Positions 22,459 to 25,545 of a stretch of DNA of 25,545 nt are shown one piece after another. Below the pieces are notes generated by a model. It saw only the letters and a program-made list of their open reading frames with translations, made no database searches and had not been told where the DNA came from. Where the stretch lies: assembly GCA_934647305.1 (NCBI GenBank), contig CAKUFI010000040.1, forward strand, positions 1 through 25,545, read 5' to 3'. The position numbers were made by a program, and so were the translations under genes. Positions within the stretch are counted from its first letter, which is position 1, and every line of letters begins with the position of its first letter. This DNA is from an uncultured Clostridia bacterium. Its GTDB lineage: Bacteria > Bacillota > Clostridia > Christensenellales > Aristaeellaceae.

Positions 22459-23817
22459 TCACCCCAGCGCGCGCAGGCTCTTGCGGAACTGGCGGGCGAA
22501 GAGCAGGGCGGTGCAGGTGACGGCGATGGTATCGGCGACCGGCTCGGCGAGGTAGACGGCGCTGGTCTGGTCGGCGAAGAGGTGGGGCAGGAGGTAAATG
22601 AGGGGGAGCAGCAGGATGAACTTGCGCAGCACGGCGACGAGTATGGAGCAGGGGGCGTTGCCGATGGAGACGAAGGTCATCTGGCAGGCGATCTGGATGC
22701 CGAAGAGGAAGAGCGCGGCGCAGTAGATGCGCAGGGCCTTCTCAGTGAAGGCGATGAGCGCCGCGTCCGAGGAGAACAGGCGGGCGAACAGGCCTGGGAA
22801 GAGCATGACGCAGCCCCAGAGCGCGACGGAGTAGGTCAGGCAGCTGATCAGCAGCAGGCGGAAGGTCTTGCGGACGCGGTCGGCGTTTTTCGCGCCGTAG
22901 TTGTAGCTGGAGATGGGCTGTGCGCCCTGGGCAAGGCCCTGCATGGGCAGCATGGCGAACTGCATGACGCTGGTGAGGATGGTCATCGCGCCCACGGCCA
23001 CGTCGCCGCCGTAGCGGAGCAGCGAGGAATTGAAGCAAACCGAGATGACGCTCTCACTGGCCTGCATGATGAACGCCGCCAAACCCAGCGCCACGCAGGG
23101 CAGGATCAGCTTCGGGCTGACCAGCAGGTTTTCCTTCTTCAGGCGCAGCGTGGTCTTTTTGCCGCGCAGGAAGGCGATCACCCAGACGCACGAGGCGGCC
23201 TGGGACAGAATTGTGGCCAGCGCCGCGCCCTTCACGCCCATGTGCAGGCCGAAGATGAACAGCGGGTCGAGCGCGATGTTGCAGACCGCGCCGATGAGCA
23301 CGGTGAGCATGCCGGTGGTGGCGAAGCCCTGCGCGGTGATGAAGGCGTTCATGCCCAGCGTCAGCTGCACGAACAGCGTGCCCAGGGCGTAGATGCTCAT
23401 GTAGTCGGCCGCGTAGGAGATGGTGTTTTCGCTCGCGCCGAAGGAGAGCAGGATGTCGCGCCCCCACACGCTCAGCACGGCGGTCAGCGCCAGCGAGATG
23501 ACGACCTGAAGCGTGAAGCACCCGCCCAGGATCTGCTCGGCGGCGGCGTGGTTACCCTCGCCCATGCGGATCGAGGCGCGCGGCGCGCCGCCCGTGCTTA
23601 CCAGCGCGGCAAAGGCCGAGATGATCATGATAACCGGCATGCACACGCCTACGCCGGTCAGCGCCAGACTGCCCTCGCCCGGCATGTGGCCGATGTAGAT
23701 GCGGTCGACGATGTTGTACAGCATGTTGACCAACTGTGCGACGACGGTGGGAATGGCCAGGCGGAAGAGCAGCTTGCCGACCGGCTCGGTGCCCAGAAAG
23801 GTCTTGTCCTGATTCAT
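22459..23817 (-). CDS. MATE-family multidrug/toxin efflux transporter
   Basis: Inner-membrane cation antiporter of 452 aa with about twelve membrane segments, the normal size for the family. It begins with the MATE pattern LFRLAIPTVVAQLVNMLYNIVDRIYIGHM and LTGVGVCMPVIMI, and the second half repeats the fold from about FIMQASESVISVCFNSSLLRYGG onward, with QGLAQGAQPISSYNYGAKNADRVRKT as the matching loop. It is nearest to the MepA/DinF-like branch. GAAGGAA precedes ATG 23817. It follows the MarR gene by 28 bases in one operon, the arrangement known for mepR-mepA, so export is probably induced by the compound the regulator senses. The drug range is not predictable. Confidence 0.95.
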   Translation of the reverse strand: MNQDKTFLGTEPVGKLLFRLAIPTVVAQLVNMLYNIVDRIYIGHMPGEGSLALTGVGVCMPVIMIISAFAALVSTGGAPRASIRMGEGNHAAAEQILGGCFTLQVVISLALTAVLSVWGRDILLSFGASENTISYAADYMSIYALGTLFVQLTLGMNAFITAQGFATTGMLTVLIGAVCNIALDPLFIFGLHMGVKGAALATILSQAASCVWVIAFLRGKKTTLRLKKENLLVSPKLILPCVALGLAAFIMQASESVISVCFNSSLLRYGGDVAVGAMTILTSVMQFAMLPMQGLAQGAQPISSYNYGAKNADRVRKTFRLLLISCLTYSVALWGCVMLFPGLFARLFSSDAALIAFTEKALRIYCAALFLFGIQIACQMTFVSIGNAPCSILVAVLRKFILLLPLIYLLPHLFADQTSAVYLAEPVADTIAVTCTALLFARQFRKSLRALG

Positions 23818-23845
23818 GCGAATTCCTTCTTTCCAAATAGTCCTG

Positions 23846-24292
23846 TCAGTTGGGCGCTTCCGCGGCGATGCGCGTCAGGTTTTGATCGAACGCAGCAAAG
23901 CAGCGCAGGCAGGCTTCCAGATCCCCATGGGAAACGCCCTCGGTCATGCGGGCGAAAAAGGCCTCCTGCAGCGCGCGCCCACGGGAAACGATCGGCTCGG
24001 CCTTGGGCGTGCACACCAGGCGGCACTTGCGGCGGTCGCCCGGCACGCTCTGGCGCGTGATGTAGCCGCCGGCGGTCAGGTTCTCCACGTTCAGCGACAC
24101 GATGCCCGGCTTTAGACCGCGGCAGGCGCAGATGTCCCTGGCCGTGTCCAGGCCCGGGTTGTTGGCAAGAAACAGCAGGATGTCCACCGCGCCCTGCGGC
24201 AGGCCGGTCTCCTGGGCCAGCGGGCGCATCGCGGCGGCGTAGGCGTCGGCAAAGCGCCGGGAATAGGCCGAAAGCTGTGACGCGTTGAGCAT
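23846..24292 (-). CDS. MarR family transcriptional regulator
   Basis: Repressor of 148 aa, the usual MarR length. Helices at both ends form the dimer. The winged helix spans about 34-90: GLPQGAVDILLFLANNPGLDTARDICACRGLKPGIVSLNVENLTAGG in pieces as helices 2-4, then the wing PGDRRKCRLVCTPKAE with the conserved Asp-Arg. ATG 24292 has GGAGGT six bases upstream. It is transcribed with the MATE gene from a promoter whose start site is covered by an operator-like repeat, so it most likely represses itself and the pump. The ligand is unknown. The ICACRG segment has two Cys close to the DNA-binding helix, which could allow redox sensing; that is speculation. Confidence 0.93.
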   Translation of the reverse strand: MLNASQLSAYSRRFADAYAAAMRPLAQETGLPQGAVDILLFLANNPGLDTARDICACRGLKPGIVSLNVENLTAGGYITRQSVPGDRRKCRLVCTPKAEPIVSRGRALQEAFFARMTEGVSHGDLEACLRCFAAFDQNLTRIAAEAPN

Positions 24293-24308
24293 GTCGCACC
24301 TCCATATC

Positions 24309-24329
24309 GTTCAAAATTGAACAGTTCAA
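24309..24329. promoter_or_regulatory. Overlapping palindromes, likely MarR operator
   Basis: GTTCAA-AA-TTGAAC and TTGAAC-A-GTTCAA share their middle arm, giving three alternating half-sites in 21 bp. They lie directly after the -10 box and before the ribosome-binding site of the MarR gene. Confidence 0.7.
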
Positions 24330-24357
24330 GTATAGAACGCCTGTGCCTGGCGGGCAA
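24329..24357 (-). promoter_or_regulatory. Promoter of the MarR-MATE operon
   Basis: On the minus strand TTGCCC (24357-24352), 17-base spacer, TATACT (24334-24329). The operator begins at the -10 edge, so binding would stop initiation. Confidence 0.75.
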
Positions 24358-24406
24358 GCGCGACTGTGTAAACTTTTCGGCGGCGTTCGCGCGGCGGCGG
24401 TTCGTG

Positions 24407-24415
24407 TGCTATAAT
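24407..24415 (+). promoter_or_regulatory. Extended -10 promoter of trmO
   Basis: TGCTATAAT, a perfect TATAAT with TG extension, about 40 bases before the trmO start. No good -35 is seen in the GC-rich spacer. Confidence 0.65.
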
Positions 24416-24454
24416 GACAGGGATTACGCGGCCTGAGGGGCGGAAACGGAGCAC

Positions 24455-25141
24455 ATGCAGATGGAGATTATCGCGCGCATCCACACGGACTTCCCGGAAA
24501 AATTCGGCATACCGCGCCAGAGCGGCCTGGTAGACGGCCTGACGGGCCGGATTGTGTTCGAGGAAAAATATCGCAATCCGGACGCGCTGCGCGGGATTGA
24601 GGGCTTTTCGCACCTGTGGCTGATCTGGCAGTTTTCGCGGGCGATTCGCGAGGAATGGTCGCCCACGGTCAAGCCGCCGCGCCTGGGCGGGAACCAGCGT
24701 ATGGGCGTGTTCGCGACGCGCTCACCCTTCCGGCCGAACCCGATCGGGCTGTCCTGTGTGCGCCTGCAGCGGGTTGAGCTGCACACGGCGGAGGGGCCGG
24801 TGCTGTGGGTCACGGGCATTGACCTGTTGGACGGCACGCCGATCTACGACGTCAAGCCCTACCTGCCATATGCCGACTGCCACCCCGAGGCGACCGGCGG
24901 CTTTGCGCAGGAGGTCATGGGGCATCGGCTGGAGGTGGCGTTTCCGGAGGAACTGCTCGCCCTGGTGCCGCCCGAGAAGCGGGAGGCGCTGCGCGAGGTG
25001 CTGGCCCAGGACCCGCGGCCCGGCTATCAGCACAACGAACCGGACAGGCGATATGGCGTGGCGTTCGCCGGATTGGACGTGCGATTTACCGTCGAGGGCG
25101 ACGTGCTGCTCGTGCGCGAGGTGGTGCGCAGGGCAGGCTGA
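24455..25141 (+). CDS. trmO: tRNA (N6-threonylcarbamoyladenosine-37-N6)-methyltransferase TrmO
   Basis: SAM-dependent enzyme of 228 aa (TsaA/UPF0066 beta-barrel family) that adds a methyl group to t6A37 of threonine tRNA, tuning decoding. Motifs in order: HTDFPEKFGIPRQSGL, IEGFSHLWLIWQFS, the SAM-site run RLGGNQRMGVFATRSPFRPN with PIGLS, IDLLDGTPIYDVKPYLPYAD, and the C-terminal DPRPGYQHNEP with YGVAFAGLDVRF. CGGAG before ATG 24455 sets the start. The last three codons and the stop codon lie in the first unit of a 30-bp tandem array, so the natural 3' end may have been replaced by repeat sequence. It is a single gene divergent from the MarR operon. Confidence 0.95.
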   Translation: MQMEIIARIHTDFPEKFGIPRQSGLVDGLTGRIVFEEKYRNPDALRGIEGFSHLWLIWQFSRAIREEWSPTVKPPRLGGNQRMGVFATRSPFRPNPIGLSCVRLQRVELHTAEGPVLWVTGIDLLDGTPIYDVKPYLPYADCHPEATGGFAQEVMGHRLEVAFPEELLALVPPEKREALREVLAQDPRPGYQHNEPDRRYGVAFAGLDVRFTVEGDVLLVREVVRRAG

Positions 25142-25282
25142 GCCTGCACTCAGTTGCTGCCGGCAGGCTGAGCCTGCACCCAGTTGCTGCCGGCAGGCTG
25201 AGCCTGCACCCAGTTGCTGCCGGCAGGCTGAGCCTGCACCCGGTTGCTGCCGGCAGGCTGAGCCTGCACCCGGTTGCTGCCG
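25133..25282 (+). repeat. Five-copy 30-bp tandem repeat
   Basis: Exactly five head-to-tail units without spacers. Each holds the hairpin GCAGGC-TGA-GCCTGC and a CTGCCG-ending linker. Units differ only at two positions: CACTCAG in unit 1, CACCCAG in 2-3, CACCCGG in 4-5, so the drift is graded along the array. The unit equals hairpin 1 plus linker of the variable-stem module. Confidence 0.95.
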
Positions 25283-25331
25283 CCGGTTCTAGCGGCGACT
25301 TCGGGGGCCATAGATTGAAGCCCCCGAAGTC
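25253..25331 (+). repeat. Variable-stem hairpin module, copy at 25253
   Basis: Its first half is unit 5 of the tandem array. Hairpin 2: perfect 12-bp stem GACTTCGGGGGC/GCCCCCGAAGTC, loop CATAGATTGAA (25297-25331). Confidence 0.85.
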
Positions 25332-25362
25332 TACGAATCCGCGGGAAGCCTTGCAGATGCCG

Positions 25363-25450
25363 GTCGGCAGTGTCGACAGCTGGCTGCTGCTGCCGGACAG
25401 AACGCGAAACCAGCCGCCATAACCTGCGGTTTCTTCAAGCTTGCAGGTTC
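25363..25450 (+). repeat. Degenerate variable-stem module, copy at 25363
   Basis: Hairpin 1: GTCGGC-AGT-GTCGAC (one G-T pair). Linker TGCTGCTGCCGGACAGAAC. Left arm GAAACCAGCCGC is intact, but only GGTTTC of the right arm follows; the inner half is replaced by AACCTGC...GCAGGTT pairing. Confidence 0.6.
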
Positions 25451-25545
25451 TTCCATTTGGCAAAATAAGTGGACCGTTCCCCCGCGAACAGACAAATAAA
25501 AAAGCCCCTGTCGCAGAATAGCGGCGAATTACACGGCCTTGCTCC

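Larger units (their letters stand above)
25142..25545. other. Gene-free region built of hairpin repeats
   Basis: After trmO come the tandem array, one complete and one degenerate variable-stem module, then about 95 bases ending the window. An A7 run followed by GCCCCTG (25497-25510) might be the edge of a terminator whose partner lies beyond the window. No gene is supported; the frames running through the array are repeat artefacts. Confidence 0.7.

Noticed and set aside
22384..24060. 558-codon plus-strand frame across the MATE and MarR genes
   Set aside because: Antisense shadow of two well-supported genes; the Gln/Glu/His-rich product resembles nothing.
25133..25282. CRISPR array
   Set aside because: The 30-bp units are directly joined with no spacers, and there are no cas genes in view.
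24756..25292. Protein with a ten-residue QAEPAPSCCR-type repeat
   Set aside because: It is an alternate frame of trmO running into the tandem repeat; the 30-bp period makes any frame look repetitive.

Overview
The window is 25.5 kb of GC-rich DNA from what looks like a low-abundance-type, spore-forming Firmicute of the class Clostridia. The basis is a yunB sporulation gene, strong AGGAGG ribosome-binding sites, SigA-type promoters (TTGACA/TATAAT with 17-nt spacers), Gram-positive family members (CapA-type phosphatase, BMP-type binding protein, class A PBP) and intergenic hairpin repeats of the kind seen in gut Clostridia. The lineage is inferred; no rRNA or tRNA gene is present. About 22 protein genes are supported.

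Layout. (1) 25-4941: a class A penicillin-binding protein on the minus strand, divergent from yunB, then a free-standing BMP-family substrate-binding protein with its own terminator. (2) 5010-8364: a plus-strand operon of two alpha/beta hydrolases, a membrane protein, an L-2-amino-thiazoline-4-carboxylate hydrolase-family protein and a SAM methyltransferase cut short at its 3' end. It runs convergently into an AraC-type gene that has lost its HTH domain. Two matching 18-bp operators lie at the promoters of the operon and of the AraC remnant. (3) 9127-12000: a TetR regulator starts a second plus-strand operon (334-aa unknown, 54-aa membrane peptide, GNAT acetyltransferase, 93-aa unknown) closed by a bidirectional terminator. 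(4) 12007-15247: minus-strand mutY, a LysM protein and a CapA-type membrane phosphatase. (5) 15389-18247: a 890-aa membrane protein with twelve copies of a His/Cys repeat on its outer side. (6) 18749-21760: a minus-strand sugar operon (two xylose-isomerase-like TIM-barrel proteins around a Gfo/Idh/MocA dehydrogenase) behind a near-consensus promoter. (7) 22271-24357: a self-regulated MarR-MATE efflux pair. (8) 24407-25141: trmO, a tRNA methyltransferase.

The most unusual material is non-coding. Three gene-free stretches (18170-18748, 21637-22458, 25142-25545) are built from a shared set of hairpin modules. One module has a 12-bp stem whose sequence differs from copy to copy while its 11-nt loop (consensus CATANATTGAA) and its flanking linker are conserved. 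A second, about 105-bp element shows compensatory base changes in its first hairpin in all three copies. A third, 58-bp hairpin sits just past the stop codons of two unrelated minus-strand genes, again with a compensatory change. A five-copy 30-bp tandem array made from one half of the first module supplies the stop codon of trmO. Together these look like a dispersed family of structured elements whose secondary structure is under selection or is copied by a structure-specific process.
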